Shown here in pieces: positions 8,441 through 18,225 of a stretch of 64,000 nt of DNA (positions within the stretch are counted from its first letter, which is position 1; the number at the start of each line of letters is the position of its first letter). Source of the DNA: Oceaniradius stylonematis (GTDB taxonomy: Bacteria; Pseudomonadota; Alphaproteobacteria; Rhizobiales; Rhizobiaceae). The stretch spans positions 128,019 through 192,018 of the forward strand of contig NZ_QFWV02000006.1 of the NCBI RefSeq assembly GCF_003149475.2. Direction: 5' to 3'. The notes under the pieces are model-generated. The model did not search any database. It worked only from the letters and a program-made list of their open reading frames with translations, and had not been told where the DNA came from. The translations under genes and the position numbers were made by a program.

Positions 8441-9964
8441 ATGAAGAAGTCCCGTTTTGCCACCGTCATCGTCGCTGCTGCCGTTGTTGGCGCCGGCTTT
8501 GCCGGATACGGCACCGCCCAGTTCGCAAACCCCGCTTATGCCGAGGCCGTTCGGCTGGAGGCACCCGTCGCCGCGCCCGGTTTTGCAGATGTGGTCGATG
8601 CCGTCTCGCCGGCCGTCGTCTCGGTGCGCGTGCGCAGCCGCATCGACAATGTGTCCGACCGTTCGCCGCGCGGTTTCGACTATCGCGGCAGCCCCTTCGA
8701 GGACCTGCCCGAAAGCCATCCCTTCCGCCGGTTCTTCGACCGCGAATTCGGTGGCCGCGATTTCGAGAACCGCCGGTTCGGCGAGCGCCAGCCCGAACGC
8801 CCGCGCCGCGCCCGTCCTGTCAGCCAGGGTTCGGGTTTCTTCATCTCCGGCGACGGTTTCATCGTCACCAACAATCACGTCATTGAAAACGGCGAAGAGT
8901 TCACCGTCATCATGAATGACGGCACCGAGCTGGACGCCGAACTGATCGGCGCCGATCCGCGCACGGATCTGGCCGTCCTGAAGGTCGATGACGACCGCGA
9001 CTTCACCTATGTCACCTTTGGCGACGACAATGCGACGCGCGTTGGCGACTGGGTGGTCGCGGTCGGCAATCCGTTCGGCCTTGGCGGCACGGTCACCGCG
9101 GGAATTGTCTCCGCTCGCGGCCGCGACATCGGCGCCGGCCCCTATGACGACTTCCTGCAGATCGATGCGGCCGTCAACCGCGGCAACTCCGGCGGGCCGA
9201 CCTTCAATCTTGCCGGCGAAGTGGTCGGCGTTAACACGGCGATCTTTTCGCCGTCGGGCGGCAACGTCGGCATAGCGTTTGCCGTGCCTGCCTCGGTCGC
9301 AAGCGACGTGGTTGCCGAACTGATGGAGGATGGCGATGTCGAGCGCGGCTGGCTCGGTGTGCGCATTCAGCCGGTGACCGACGAGATCGCAGAGTCGCTC
9401 GGTCTGGCCGACGCGTCGGGCGCCATCGTCGCCGATCCCGAAGAAGGCGCGCCGGCTGATCGCGCCGGTATCCGTGCCGGTGACGTAATCACCGCGGTCA
9501 ATGGCGATGCCATCGACGGGCCGCGCGATCTGTCGCGCGCCATTGCCGGCTTCGATCCGGGCACCGAGGTGACGATCACCGTCCAGCGCAACGGCGACAG
9601 CCGCGACTTGGCGGTCGAACTGGGCGAACTGCCTTCGCTCCAGACCTTCGCCGCCGCCCGCTCAGACACAACGCCCGACGAGGTCGAGCCGTCCTCGATG
9701 GACGATCTCGGCCTGACGGTGGTGCCGGCCGATGACGGCGAAGGCGTGCTGATCACCTCCGTCGAGCCCGACAGCCCGGCCTTCCAGTCCGGCATCCGCC
9801 CCGGTGACATCATCCGTGAGGTCAACAACCAGCCAGTGGCATCGGCTGCCGACATCGAGCAGCGCGTCGCTGAAATCGCCGAACGCGGCCGCGCGGCCGC
9901 GCTTCTGCGCCTTGAAGGCGAAGACGCCAGCCGGTTCGTCGCCGTGCCGCTGCCCCGCGGCTGA
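8441..9964 (+). CDS. degP: Periplasmic serine protease, DegP/HtrA family (Do-like)
   Basis: A 507-residue secreted protease-chaperone for misfolded envelope proteins. The signal peptide covers residues 1-34 (cut after AYA). The trypsin-like domain holds the triad H146 (TNNHVIEN), D176 (RTDLAVL) and S250 (GNSGGP). Two PDZ domains follow, roughly 310-400 and 415-500. A glutamate/arginine-rich insertion (residues 90-126) lies before the catalytic histidine, as in the Q-linker/LA-loop of Do proteases. The frame extends upstream to a TTG at 8363, but ATG 8441 begins the signal peptide and follows AGAGGATGGA. It is followed by an intrinsic terminator. The response regulator and kinase next door often sit beside degP in Rhizobiales. 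Confidence 0.93.
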   Translation: MKKSRFATVIVAAAVVGAGFAGYGTAQFANPAYAEAVRLEAPVAAPGFADVVDAVSPAVVSVRVRSRIDNVSDRSPRGFDYRGSPFEDLPESHPFRRFFDREFGGRDFENRRFGERQPERPRRARPVSQGSGFFISGDGFIVTNNHVIENGEEFTVIMNDGTELDAELIGADPRTDLAVLKVDDDRDFTYVTFGDDNATRVGDWVVAVGNPFGLGGTVTAGIVSARGRDIGAGPYDDFLQIDAAVNRGNSGGPTFNLAGEVVGVNTAIFSPSGGNVGIAFAVPASVASDVVAELMEDGDVERGWLGVRIQPVTDEIAESLGLADASGAIVADPEEGAPADRAGIRAGDVITAVNGDAIDGPRDLSRAIAGFDPGTEVTITVQRNGDSRDLAVELGELPSLQTFAAARSDTTPDEVEPSSMDDLGLTVVPADDGEGVLITSVEPDSPAFQSGIRPGDIIREVNNQPVASAADIEQRVAEIAERGRAAALLRLEGEDASRFVAVPLPRG

Positions 9965-10020
9965 CCGGTCAACCAGTTCCTGTCCGGGCCCTCCATGTCA
10001 TCCCCTCCGGACGGGTCAAA

Positions 10021-10062
10021 CGGCGGCGGGCCTTCCCCCCTCGCGCCCGCCGCCGCCCTTTT
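10021..10062 (+). terminator. Intrinsic terminator after degP
   Basis: An 11-bp perfect GC stem, CGGCGGCGGGC at 10021-10031 with GCCCGCCGCCG at 10045-10055, encloses a 13-nt pyrimidine-rich loop and is followed by CCCTTTT. It lies 57 nt after the degP stop and just before the ribosome site of the next gene, so it should separate the degP transcript from the two-component operon. Confidence 0.8.
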
Positions 10063-10073
10063 AGGATTACGCC

Positions 10074-10766
10074 GTGCCTGCTAAGACCCAGCCCATGAAA
10101 GTGCTGATCATCGAGGACGACCGGCAGGCCGCATCCTATCTGAAGAAAGCGCTGACCGAGGCCGGCCATACCGCCGATGTCGCCCATGACGGCGACGATG
10201 GATACGCCATGGCCAATGGCGGTGCCTATGATGCGCTGATCGTCGACCGGATGCTGCCGAAACGCGACGGCTTGTCGATCGTCTCGCAATTGCGCACCGA
10301 AGAAGACCGCACGCCCGCGCTGATCCTGTCCGCCTTGGGCGAGGTCGACGACCGGGTCACGGGTCTGCGCGCCGGCGGTGATGATTATCTGACCAAGCCC
10401 TACGCCTTCTCCGAGCTGCTGGCCCGTCTTGAAGTGTTGCAGAGACGCTCGCAGAATGGCGACGGCGACACCGGCTACAAGGTGGCCGATCTCGAACTCG
10501 ACCGCTTGTCGCGCCGCGTGTCGCGTGCCGGTCAGGAAATCACCCTGCAACCGCGCGAATTCCGCCTGCTCGAATATCTCATGCGCAATGCCGGTCGCGT
10601 GGTAACCCGCACGATGCTGCTCGAACATGTCTGGGACTATCATTTCGACCCCCAGACCAATGTGATCGACGTGCACGTCTCGCGGCTGCGCAGCAAGATC
10701 GAGAAGGGTTTTGACAAGCCGCTGCTGCACACGGTGCGCGGTGCGGGCTACGTCATGCGCGACTGA
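10074..10766 (+). CDS. OmpR-family response regulator
   Basis: A 230-residue response regulator. The receiver domain has EDD at its acidic pocket, phospho-acceptor D58 (LIVDRMLPKRDG) and the lysine in LTKPY; the C-terminal winged helix reads LQPREFRLLEYLMRNAGRVVTR ... NVIDVHVSRLRSKI. The GTG start at 10074 has AGGA at 10063-10066 seven bases upstream; ATG 10095 is an alternative. Its stop overlaps the kinase start (TGATG). It resembles the CopR/IrlR/MctR branch of the OmpR family, but the signal is unknown. The position between degP and glnE is typical of Rhizobiales. Confidence 0.9.
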   Translation: MPAKTQPMKVLIIEDDRQAASYLKKALTEAGHTADVAHDGDDGYAMANGGAYDALIVDRMLPKRDGLSIVSQLRTEEDRTPALILSALGEVDDRVTGLRAGGDDYLTKPYAFSELLARLEVLQRRSQNGDGDTGYKVADLELDRLSRRVSRAGQEITLQPREFRLLEYLMRNAGRVVTRTMLLEHVWDYHFDPQTNVIDVHVSRLRSKIEKGFDKPLLHTVRGAGYVMRD

Positions 10767-12181
10767 TGTCCGAGGTGCGCACCCGCCGGCGCTTTGGCGC
10801 CGTTTTCCAGACCACGGCGGTGCGCCTTTCGGCGCTCTATCTGCTGCTGTTCAGTGTCTGCGCGATTGTCCTGATCTTCTACATGACGTCGCTCGCCGCA
10901 GGCTTCTTCATGAGCGAGACGCGGCAGGCGATCGAGCAGGAGGTCCGCAGTCTCGACCGGGTCTACCAGCGCGGCGGCATGCGCGGGCTCGTCGTCGCGA
11001 TCGACCGGCGCTCGCGCGCGCCGGGCGCCTTCGTCTATCTGGTGGCCGACCAGACCGGCCGCATCCTCGCCGGCAATGTGCGGTCGCTCGAACCGGGTGT
11101 TTTGGGCAATCAGGGCTGGACCCCGCGCCCGTTTGCCTATGAAAAGTTCCGCGCACGCGCAGACGAGGACCGCAGCCCGCACGCCATCGCCAATATCTTC
11201 CGTTTCGATAACGGCATGAGCGTTTTGGTCGGCCGCGATCTGGGTGAGCCCGAACGGTTTCGCGTCATCGTCCAGCGCTCCCTGATGTTCGCTCTCAGCC
11301 TGATGGCGCTGGGCGGCTTCCTGATCTGGTTCTTTATCGGGCGCCGTGCGTTAAAGCGCATCGATGCCGTGTCGGCAGCCAGTGCCGGCATCGTGGCCGG
11401 CGATCTCAGCCGAAGGCTGCCGGTCTCGCGCGCAAATGACGAGTTCGACCGCCTCGCTGGCAGCCTCAACGCGATGCTGGGACGGATCGAGACGCTCAAT
11501 GACGGACTGCGCGAGGTGTCCGATTCGATCGCCCATGATCTGAAGACGCCGCTCACCCGGCTGCGCAACCGTGCCGAGGACGCGCTGCGCAAGAAGCCGA
11601 CCGAGACCGGCTATCGCGATGCGCTTGAGGACATGATCGGCGAGGCGGACCAGCTGATCCGTGTCTTCAATGCCATGCTGCAGATCTCGCGCGTCGAGGC
11701 CGGCTACACCAAATTCGCACCCGAACCGGTCGATCTCGCCGCTGTCGCCGACGAATTGGCCGAACTCTACGAGCCGCTGGTCGAGGATGCGGGCGGGCAT
11801 CTCGAAAACACCGTCACCGGTCCGCTGGTCGCCGCGGGCAGCCGCGAACTGGTCGGCCAGGCGGTGACCAACCTTCTCGACAACGCGATCAAGTATGGGC
11901 TGACCGAAGCGGGCGGAACCGTCGTCCTGAAGGGGCGGGCGGACAAGGCCGCCGGCCGGGTCGAACTGCTGGTCTGTGACGGCGGCAAGGGAATTGCGCC
12001 GGACGACCGCGAACGCGCCGTGCGCCGTTTCGAGCGGCTCGACGAGAGCCGCACCGAACCCGGCTCGGGGCTCGGTCTGTCTCTGGTCGATGCAATCATG
12101 CGCCAGCATGGCGGCGCCTTGCGGCTCGAGGACAATGGGCCTGGCCTCTGTGCCGTCCTGTCCTTTCCCGCTTCGGGCTGA
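10766..12181 (+). CDS. HAMP-containing sensor histidine kinase
   Basis: A 471-residue inner membrane kinase paired with the preceding regulator. Two membrane helices (about 21-47 and 172-192) flank a periplasmic sensor of about 125 residues. A HAMP linker (residues 190-245) leads to the H-box DSIAHDLKTPLTRLRNRAE with H257, then N box LLDNAIKYG, G1 CDGGKGI and G2 GSGLGLSLV. Translation is coupled to the regulator through the TGATG overlap. Ligand unknown; proximity to degP suggests an envelope or metal stress input, which is inference only. Confidence 0.9.
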   Translation: MSEVRTRRRFGAVFQTTAVRLSALYLLLFSVCAIVLIFYMTSLAAGFFMSETRQAIEQEVRSLDRVYQRGGMRGLVVAIDRRSRAPGAFVYLVADQTGRILAGNVRSLEPGVLGNQGWTPRPFAYEKFRARADEDRSPHAIANIFRFDNGMSVLVGRDLGEPERFRVIVQRSLMFALSLMALGGFLIWFFIGRRALKRIDAVSAASAGIVAGDLSRRLPVSRANDEFDRLAGSLNAMLGRIETLNDGLREVSDSIAHDLKTPLTRLRNRAEDALRKKPTETGYRDALEDMIGEADQLIRVFNAMLQISRVEAGYTKFAPEPVDLAAVADELAELYEPLVEDAGGHLENTVTGPLVAAGSRELVGQAVTNLLDNAIKYGLTEAGGTVVLKGRADKAAGRVELLVCDGGKGIAPDDRERAVRRFERLDESRTEPGSGLGLSLVDAIMRQHGGALRLEDNGPGLCAVLSFPASG

Positions 12182-12257
12182 CACACGCCATCTGACGACC
12201 GCTTTGCCTCGCTGCCCGGACGCGTTAGGTGTGTGCCGTCAATGACCGGAGAAGCGC

Positions 12258-15230
12258 GTGTCGACGGCACCGGAAAACCAGACTGACGAGAACCACCCGC
12301 GCACCATCGCGATCGTCGACGATGCGGTGGCCGACACGTGCCGCCGATCGCTGATCGAAGCGGCCGAACGCGCCGGCGCGGACAAACTGCGCGGCGCGCT
12401 CGAAGGCGACGATCCGTGGGGCGGATTTCTGGTTGCCACGGCCAGCCACGCGCCGTTTCTCGCCGCCGCCATGGCGCGGAACGCCGCGACGCTGGACGCG
12501 CTCGATCCGTACCGGCTCGACAAGGCGATCGGCGAAACGGTCGCCGCGCTCGATGAACTCGCCCGGTCGGCATCGCCGCCGGACCTGTCCGAACAGGAGC
12601 TCTCGCGCCAGTTGCGTGATCTGAAGAGCCGGGCACACCTTCTGATCGCGCTCGGCGACCTTTGCGGTGTGCATACGGTCGAGCAGACGACCGGCCATCT
12701 GTCTGCGCTTGCCGAGGCGGCGCTGAACGCGGCGCTCAATTGGCTGCTTCGCGATCTGGCCCGCCAGAACAAGCTGGAACTGGCCGACCCAGGCGATCCG
12801 GGCAGGGGCTCGGGCGTGATCGTGCTCGGCATGGGCAAGTTGGGCGCCGGCGAACTCAACTATTCCTCCGACATCGATCTGATCGTCTTCTTCGAGCATG
12901 AGCCCGAGGGTCTGACCTGGGTCGATCCCTATGAGGCCGGAGCCAATCTCTCCAAGATGCTGCGGCGGCTGATCCGCATCATGCAGGAACGCACCGGCGA
13001 CGGCTACGTCTTCCGGACGGACTTGCGTCTGCGGCCCGATCCCGGCGCGATGCCGCTGGCCATCTCCGTCGATGCCGCGCTCACCTATTATGAGGGCAGA
13101 GGCCAGAACTGGGAGCGCGCGGCGCTGATCAAGGCGCGGCCCGTCGCCGGCGACAGGGCTGCGGGCGAGGCGTTCCTTGCCCAGCTCACTCCCTTCATCT
13201 GGCGCAAATATCTCGATTATGCGGCTATCGCCGATGTCCAGTCGATCAAGCGCCAGATCCATGCTCACAAGGGCCACGGCGCCATCGCCATCGAGGGCCA
13301 TAACGTCAAGCTCGGACGCGGCGGCATCCGCGAGATCGAGTTTTTCGTCCAGACCCAGCAACTGATCGCCGGCGGCCGCGCGCCGCACCTGCGCGACCGG
13401 CGCACGCTCGAAATGCTGCGGCGCTTTGCCGATGATGGCTGGATCACCGCCGACGCGCGCGATGAGCTGACCGATGCCTATCGCTTCCTGCGCCGCGTCG
13501 AGCATGTCGTCCAGATGATCGGCGACGAGCAGACCCACACGTTGCCTGTCATCCATGAGGGCATGGCTGCGGTCGCCGCCCTGATGGGCTTTGAGGAGAC
13601 CGACGCATTCCGTCTTGCGCTGCGCGAGCGTCTGGTGACCGTCGAGCGCCATTTCGGCGATCTATTCCAGGAAGGCGAAACGCTGGCTGCGGCGGCGGGC
13701 AATCTTTCCTTCACCGGCGAAGACCCCGATCCGGACACGCTCACGACCCTGTCGCAGCTCGGCTTCACCCGCCCGGCGGACATGTGGTCGGTGATCAGAA
13801 GCTGGCATTTCGGCCGCTATGGCGCGGTCCAGTCGCAAAAGGCGCGCGAGCGGCTGACCGGGATCACGCCCGCCCTGCTGGAGGCCTTCGCCGCCACCGG
13901 CCAGCCGGATGACGCGTTGTTGCGTTTTGACGCGTTTCTCAAGGGGCTTCCCACGGGCATTCAACTCTTCTCGATGCTGCATTCCAACCGCCACCTTCTG
14001 TCGCTGCTGTTGACCATCCTGTCGGCGGCCCCGCGGCTGTCGGAAATCATCACCAAGCGCCCGCTGGTGTTCGACGGCATGCTGGACCCCGCCTTTTACG
14101 AGGGCTTGCCCGACCGCGAGGAGCTGGCTTCGAGCCTCGGCGACTTCCTCGGCGACGCCCGGCACTATGAGGACCGCCTCGACCGGCTGCGCATCTTCGC
14201 CGCCGAGCAACGCTTCCTTGTCGGCGTACGATTTTTGACCGGTGCGGCCAAAGCCGAGCAGATGGGCGAGGCGCTGACCAACATCGCCGATCTCGCCATC
14301 GCCGAAGCGTTGGATGCGGCACGCCGCGAAGTGGCGCGGCGGCACGGTCATGTACCGGGCGGCGAGTGCTGCGTTCTGGCGCTCGGCCGGCTGGGGTCCC
14401 ACGAGATGACGGCCGGCAGCGATGTCGATCTCATCCTGCTCTACGACCATCCCGAGGGGATCGACGCCAGCGACGGCGACAAGGAACTCGCGCCGACGCA
14501 GTACTACGCCCGGCTCACCCAGCGCCTGATTGCGGCCCTTTCCGCCCCGACCAGCGAAGGCGTCCTCTATGAGGTCGACTTCCGGCTGCGGCCGTCGGGC
14601 AACAAGGGACCTCTGGCCACCTCGCTGCGTGCGTTCTCGCACTATCAGCGATCCGAGGCCTGGACGTGGGAGCATATGGCACTGACGCGCGCCCGCGTCG
14701 TGACGGGAGACGAGGGGTTGAGTGCGCGGGTCCAAGAGGAGTTGCACGCCATCCTGGCCCTTCCGAGCGATGCCGACGCGGTTCGCGCGGACGTTCTTGC
14801 CATGCGCGCAAGGCTTTTGCGGGACAAGCCGCCGCGCGGCGAATGGGACCTCAAACGCGTCTCCGGCGGCATCACCGACATCGATTTTCTGGCCCAGTAC
14901 TGGCGGCTGACGGCCTTACCAAAGCTTAATTTGAAGGGCGCCCGCGCGACCGCTATTTTCAGTGTGCTTGACGATGCGGTGATCGGCGGGCGGCAAAGAG
15001 AGGATCTGGTGTCCGCCGCCCATGATTACGCAACGGTCGGCCACATGCTGCGGCTGTGCACGTCCGAGGCCTTCGACCCCGAACAGGCACCCCGTGGTCT
15101 CGTGGAGGCCCTGTGCTCGAAGTTCCATGTGCCGGCGATCGGCCATGTCGAGGCGCGTCTGAAAAGCCATCGCGAGCGGGTGGAAGCCATTTTCCACGAC
15201 GTGATCGGTGAACCGGTGCCGGAGGCGTGA
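12258..15230 (+). CDS. glnE: Bifunctional glutamine synthetase adenylyltransferase/deadenylase GlnE
   Basis: GlnE adds and removes AMP on glutamine synthetase in response to PII and glutamine. The 990-residue product has the expected two nucleotidyltransferase domains: the N-terminal one with GKLGAGELNYSSDIDLIVFF near residue 195-215 (deadenylase) and the C-terminal one with GSHEMTAGSDVDLILLYD near 715-730 (adenylase), each followed by a helical PII-uridylyl-transferase-like domain. Both aspartate pairs are intact. The start is GTG 12258 behind GGAGAAGC. The gene follows the two-component operon on the same strand with a 76-nt gap. Confidence 0.96.
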   Translation: MSTAPENQTDENHPRTIAIVDDAVADTCRRSLIEAAERAGADKLRGALEGDDPWGGFLVATASHAPFLAAAMARNAATLDALDPYRLDKAIGETVAALDELARSASPPDLSEQELSRQLRDLKSRAHLLIALGDLCGVHTVEQTTGHLSALAEAALNAALNWLLRDLARQNKLELADPGDPGRGSGVIVLGMGKLGAGELNYSSDIDLIVFFEHEPEGLTWVDPYEAGANLSKMLRRLIRIMQERTGDGYVFRTDLRLRPDPGAMPLAISVDAALTYYEGRGQNWERAALIKARPVAGDRAAGEAFLAQLTPFIWRKYLDYAAIADVQSIKRQIHAHKGHGAIAIEGHNVKLGRGGIREIEFFVQTQQLIAGGRAPHLRDRRTLEMLRRFADDGWITADARDELTDAYRFLRRVEHVVQMIGDEQTHTLPVIHEGMAAVAALMGFEETDAFRLALRERLVTVERHFGDLFQEGETLAAAAGNLSFTGEDPDPDTLTTLSQLGFTRPADMWSVIRSWHFGRYGAVQSQKARERLTGITPALLEAFAATGQPDDALLRFDAFLKGLPTGIQLFSMLHSNRHLLSLLLTILSAAPRLSEIITKRPLVFDGMLDPAFYEGLPDREELASSLGDFLGDARHYEDRLDRLRIFAAEQRFLVGVRFLTGAAKAEQMGEALTNIADLAIAEALDAARREVARRHGHVPGGECCVLALGRLGSHEMTAGSDVDLILLYDHPEGIDASDGDKELAPTQYYARLTQRLIAALSAPTSEGVLYEVDFRLRPSGNKGPLATSLRAFSHYQRSEAWTWEHMALTRARVVTGDEGLSARVQEELHAILALPSDADAVRADVLAMRARLLRDKPPRGEWDLKRVSGGITDIDFLAQYWRLTALPKLNLKGARATAIFSVLDDAVIGGRQREDLVSAAHDYATVGHMLRLCTSEAFDPEQAPRGLVEALCSKFHVPAIGHVEARLKSHRERVEAIFHDVIGEPVPEA

Positions 15231-15272
15231 CGGGAAGCATGCCGGCGGCCTTGCATCGCGGGATGACGAACG

Positions 15273-15734
15273 ATGCAAAGGTATACGTCAATGACTCTCT
15301 TCAGAAAAATCAACATTGCCCTTCTCGCAGCCGTGGTGACCGTCACCGGGGCAGGTATCGCCCTTGCTGACGATCGCGGCGGCAAACGCGGTGAAATGCG
15401 CTTCGAGCGGCTCGACGCCGACAGCGACGGTTCGGTCACGTTTGCGGAGTTCTCCCGCCCGATGATGGAGCGCTTCAACGAAGCCGATGCCGACGGCGAC
15501 GGGACGATCAGTGCCACCGAACTGGAAGAGGCGCTTGAAAGCCGCCGCGCCGAGCGTCGCGCCAGCCACATGATCGAACGGTTCGACATTGACGGCGACG
15601 AGCGCGTCTCGGCCGACGAGATCGTCAACCGCCAGGAAAAGATGTTCGCGCTGATGGATCGCGACGATTCGGGCGTCATTACCGAAGACGAACTGCCGCG
15701 CCGCTTTGCCGGCGGCAAGCGCCGCGGCAACTGA
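15273..15734 (+). CDS. Secreted EF-hand calcium-binding protein
   Basis: A protein of 153 residues (147 if ATG 15291 is used) with an N-terminal signal sequence ending near ALA-DD and four EF-hand loops: DADSDGSVTFAEF, DADGDGTISATEL, DIDGDERVSADEI and DRDDSGVITEDEL. The first two and the fourth have good calcium ligands at positions 1, 3, 5 and 12; the third has glutamate at position 6 instead of glycine. The spacing suggests two paired EF lobes, calmodulin-like, in the periplasm. Function unknown. It converges on the pleC-like kinase gene with only 8 nt between the stops. Confidence 0.85.
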   Translation: MQRYTSMTLFRKINIALLAAVVTVTGAGIALADDRGGKRGEMRFERLDADSDGSVTFAEFSRPMMERFNEADADGDGTISATELEEALESRRAERRASHMIERFDIDGDERVSADEIVNRQEKMFALMDRDDSGVITEDELPRRFAGGKRRGN

Positions 15735-15742
15735 TCGGCGGA

Positions 15743-18058
15743 TCAGGCCTGACCGGGCGCGGCATCGTGCGCGTCCGGTTGCCCGTCTTCATCGACCGGC
15801 AGACGGACCACAACGATCGTCCCGTGACCCGGCCGCGACCGGATGGTCACCGTGCCGCCATGCAGCTCGACCAGCGACTTGGAGATCGCCAGGCCAAGGC
15901 CTGACCCGCCATGGTTCTTGGAGAACTGGTTGGCGACCTGCTCGAACGGCCGCCCCAGCCGCTTGAGCGCATCGGGCGGAATGCCGCAGCCATCGTCGGC
16001 AATGAGAATCCGTGCCCTTGCGCCGTCGACTTTCGCCCGAATGCGGATGCTGCCGTCCTGATCGGTGAACTTGACCGCATTGGTCAGAAGATTGATCAGA
16101 ATCTGCTTCATTGCCCGCCGGTCGGCATGGATGTGCATTGCCGGCGCCACGCCTTCCTCGATCGTGATCGACTTCGCCTTGGCCTGCAGTGACACCATCT
16201 GCACGACCTCGCCGATCAGCGGCGCCAGATCGGTGTCCTGCCGGTCGAGAATGACACGGCCCGCCTCAATCTTCGACATTTCCAGAATGTCGTCGATGAC
16301 GTTGAGCAGGAACGCGCCGCTGTCGTGGATGTCGGCGATGTATTCGTCATACCGTTCCGAACCCAGCGGACCGAACATGCGTTGCTGCATCATCTCCGAA
16401 AAGCCGATGATCGCGTTGAGCGGCGTGCGCAATTCGTGGCTGACATTGGCCAGGAACTCGGTCTTGGCCTGATTGGCCGCTTCCGCCCGGTCCTTGGCGT
16501 CGAGGAACTTGTGGTTGATCTCCTCGAGCGCGTGCGCCTTTTCCTGCTCGGCCTGGCGGGCGATCGACAGGTCCTGAATGGTTGCCATCAGCCGTCGCTC
16601 GGAATCGGTCAGTCGTTCTTCCTGCAGCTTGAGCTGGGTGATGTCCGCACCGACCGAAATTGTCCCACCGGCCGGGGTCGGCCGCTCGTTGATCTGCAGC
16701 CAGCGTCCGTCCTCGATCTGGCGTTCGAGCGTTACGGCGCCGTCGCCCGCCTGCGGAATGCGCCGCTCGGTCACCGGCTCGCGCATCAGCGCCCGGATTT
16801 CCGCCCGCTTCATGCCGGTGCGGATCGAGCCCTCGCCCAGTCCGTTGATTTCCATGAACTTTCGGTTGCAAAGGACGAGCCTGTCCTGCTTGTCCCACAG
16901 AGCGAAGCTCTCCGATGTGCTCTCGATGGCGGCCTTCAGGTTCTGGCTGGCGATCTGCGACAGTTCCGTCAGGCGGTGCTGCTCGGTCATGTCGACGGCG
17001 ATGCCGATCAGATGATTGCCATGGCCGGGATGTTCGGCCAGTTCGGTGCGGATGCGCAGGCGTACATAATGGCCTTCGGCGTGCCGCATGCGCAGGATGC
17101 GATCGACGCCCTTGATCTCCATCGCCGCGGCCCGTTCGGCGAGATCGAACAGGTCCGCATCCTCGGGGTGCACGAGCTTGGACACCTCGCCAAACGACAG
17201 GACGTCGTTGACGGGCGCATAGCCCAGAAGATCGAACATGGATCGCGACCAGTAGATGCGGCCGCGCGCCAGATCCCAATCCCACAGGCCGCAATGGCCG
17301 CGCGACAGCGCCAGATCCATGCGCTTGTGGGTTTCGCAATAGACCTGGTCGGCCTCGTGTGCACGCGCCACCTGCCCGAAATAGGCATAGAGCAGGATGA
17401 GAAGGATCGACGACATGGCGACGAAAAGCGCCACGTTCATCGAAGCGCGCTGCCGCCACGGCGTGTAGATCGCGCCGGTCGGCTGCAGGGCGAGGATGAC
17501 GAAACCGTCGGCGTCCGAGACTTTCGACGCGGCGGCGAGGCAAGGCTTGTCGCCGAGCATGACAGTCTGCACGCCTGCATCCTGACCGAACATCGTCAGC
17601 GGCTGCACCCCGTCGAGCCGACTCGCAAGACGGTCGCCGATCATGTCGGTCGTTCCGCCGCGCTGGCTGATCACCGTGCCGCCGGCGTCCGCGACGATGA
17701 ACATGCGGCCGGTGGAGAGTGCCTCGGCCGGCAAGGCGCGCGACAGGATGCGGTCGAAATCGGCCGCGCCATGTGGCGCAAACCCGTTACGCTCGGCTTC
17801 GCGCACCGCAGCGGCGCCGGTGTCGGCCAGCAGCGACAGCATGATCCGGGCCGACTGGCCTGCCTGTTCGCGGTCGTTCATCAGAGCCATCGCGCGGGCG
17901 CTGAAGACAATCGCAAGGAAGACGAGGATCAGGACCGGGATCGAGCGCTTCAGCCATGGTTCGAGCGCGAGGAGGCGCTGAAAGGCCGGTTCAGCGAGAA
18001 ACCGCGCGAGGCCGGTCATGCCCCCCGGTTCTGCCTTGCTGGTCTCGCTGACTGCCAC
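15743..18058 (-). CDS. pleC: PleC-like PAS sensor histidine kinase
   Basis: A membrane kinase of 771 residues. A helix near residue 25-45 and another near 225-245 flank a periplasmic domain; PAS domains follow (WDLARGRIYWSRSMFDLLGY and SESFALWDKQDRLVLCNRKF), then a coiled coil and the H-box VSHELRTPLNAIIGFSEMM at about residue 540, which is the signature of the PleC/DivJ/PdhS family that controls DivK. The ATPase domain ends in GGSGLGLAISKSLVELHGG. The frame runs up to 18160, but GTG 18058 has GGAGGGAG at the right distance and is chosen. In Sinorhizobium the gene next to glnE is pleC, which supports the name; orthology to pleC rather than divJ or a paralogue is inference. Confidence 0.8.
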   Translation of the reverse strand: MAVSETSKAEPGGMTGLARFLAEPAFQRLLALEPWLKRSIPVLILVFLAIVFSARAMALMNDREQAGQSARIMLSLLADTGAAAVREAERNGFAPHGAADFDRILSRALPAEALSTGRMFIVADAGGTVISQRGGTTDMIGDRLASRLDGVQPLTMFGQDAGVQTVMLGDKPCLAAASKVSDADGFVILALQPTGAIYTPWRQRASMNVALFVAMSSILLILLYAYFGQVARAHEADQVYCETHKRMDLALSRGHCGLWDWDLARGRIYWSRSMFDLLGYAPVNDVLSFGEVSKLVHPEDADLFDLAERAAAMEIKGVDRILRMRHAEGHYVRLRIRTELAEHPGHGNHLIGIAVDMTEQHRLTELSQIASQNLKAAIESTSESFALWDKQDRLVLCNRKFMEINGLGEGSIRTGMKRAEIRALMREPVTERRIPQAGDGAVTLERQIEDGRWLQINERPTPAGGTISVGADITQLKLQEERLTDSERRLMATIQDLSIARQAEQEKAHALEEINHKFLDAKDRAEAANQAKTEFLANVSHELRTPLNAIIGFSEMMQQRMFGPLGSERYDEYIADIHDSGAFLLNVIDDILEMSKIEAGRVILDRQDTDLAPLIGEVVQMVSLQAKAKSITIEEGVAPAMHIHADRRAMKQILINLLTNAVKFTDQDGSIRIRAKVDGARARILIADDGCGIPPDALKRLGRPFEQVANQFSKNHGGSGLGLAISKSLVELHGGTVTIRSRPGHGTIVVVRLPVDEDGQPDAHDAAPGQA

Positions 18059-18225
18059 GTGCTCTCCCTCCGACAGCTCGACACTGCCGGCCCCCGACGG
18101 ATTCTTGCCGATTGTTCCTGAAACGCGACACGCCCACTCGAACTGCCGAATCGCAGACAATGAATCAAAACCGATTCGGCCTGTCCACAGCCGTTAACGA
18201 TTTTTTTACCCCGCCATTTCGGGGG

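Noticed and set aside
16325..18121. 598-codon plus-strand frame opposite the pleC-like kinase
   Set aside because: Antisense shadow; the kinase strand has all expected motifs.
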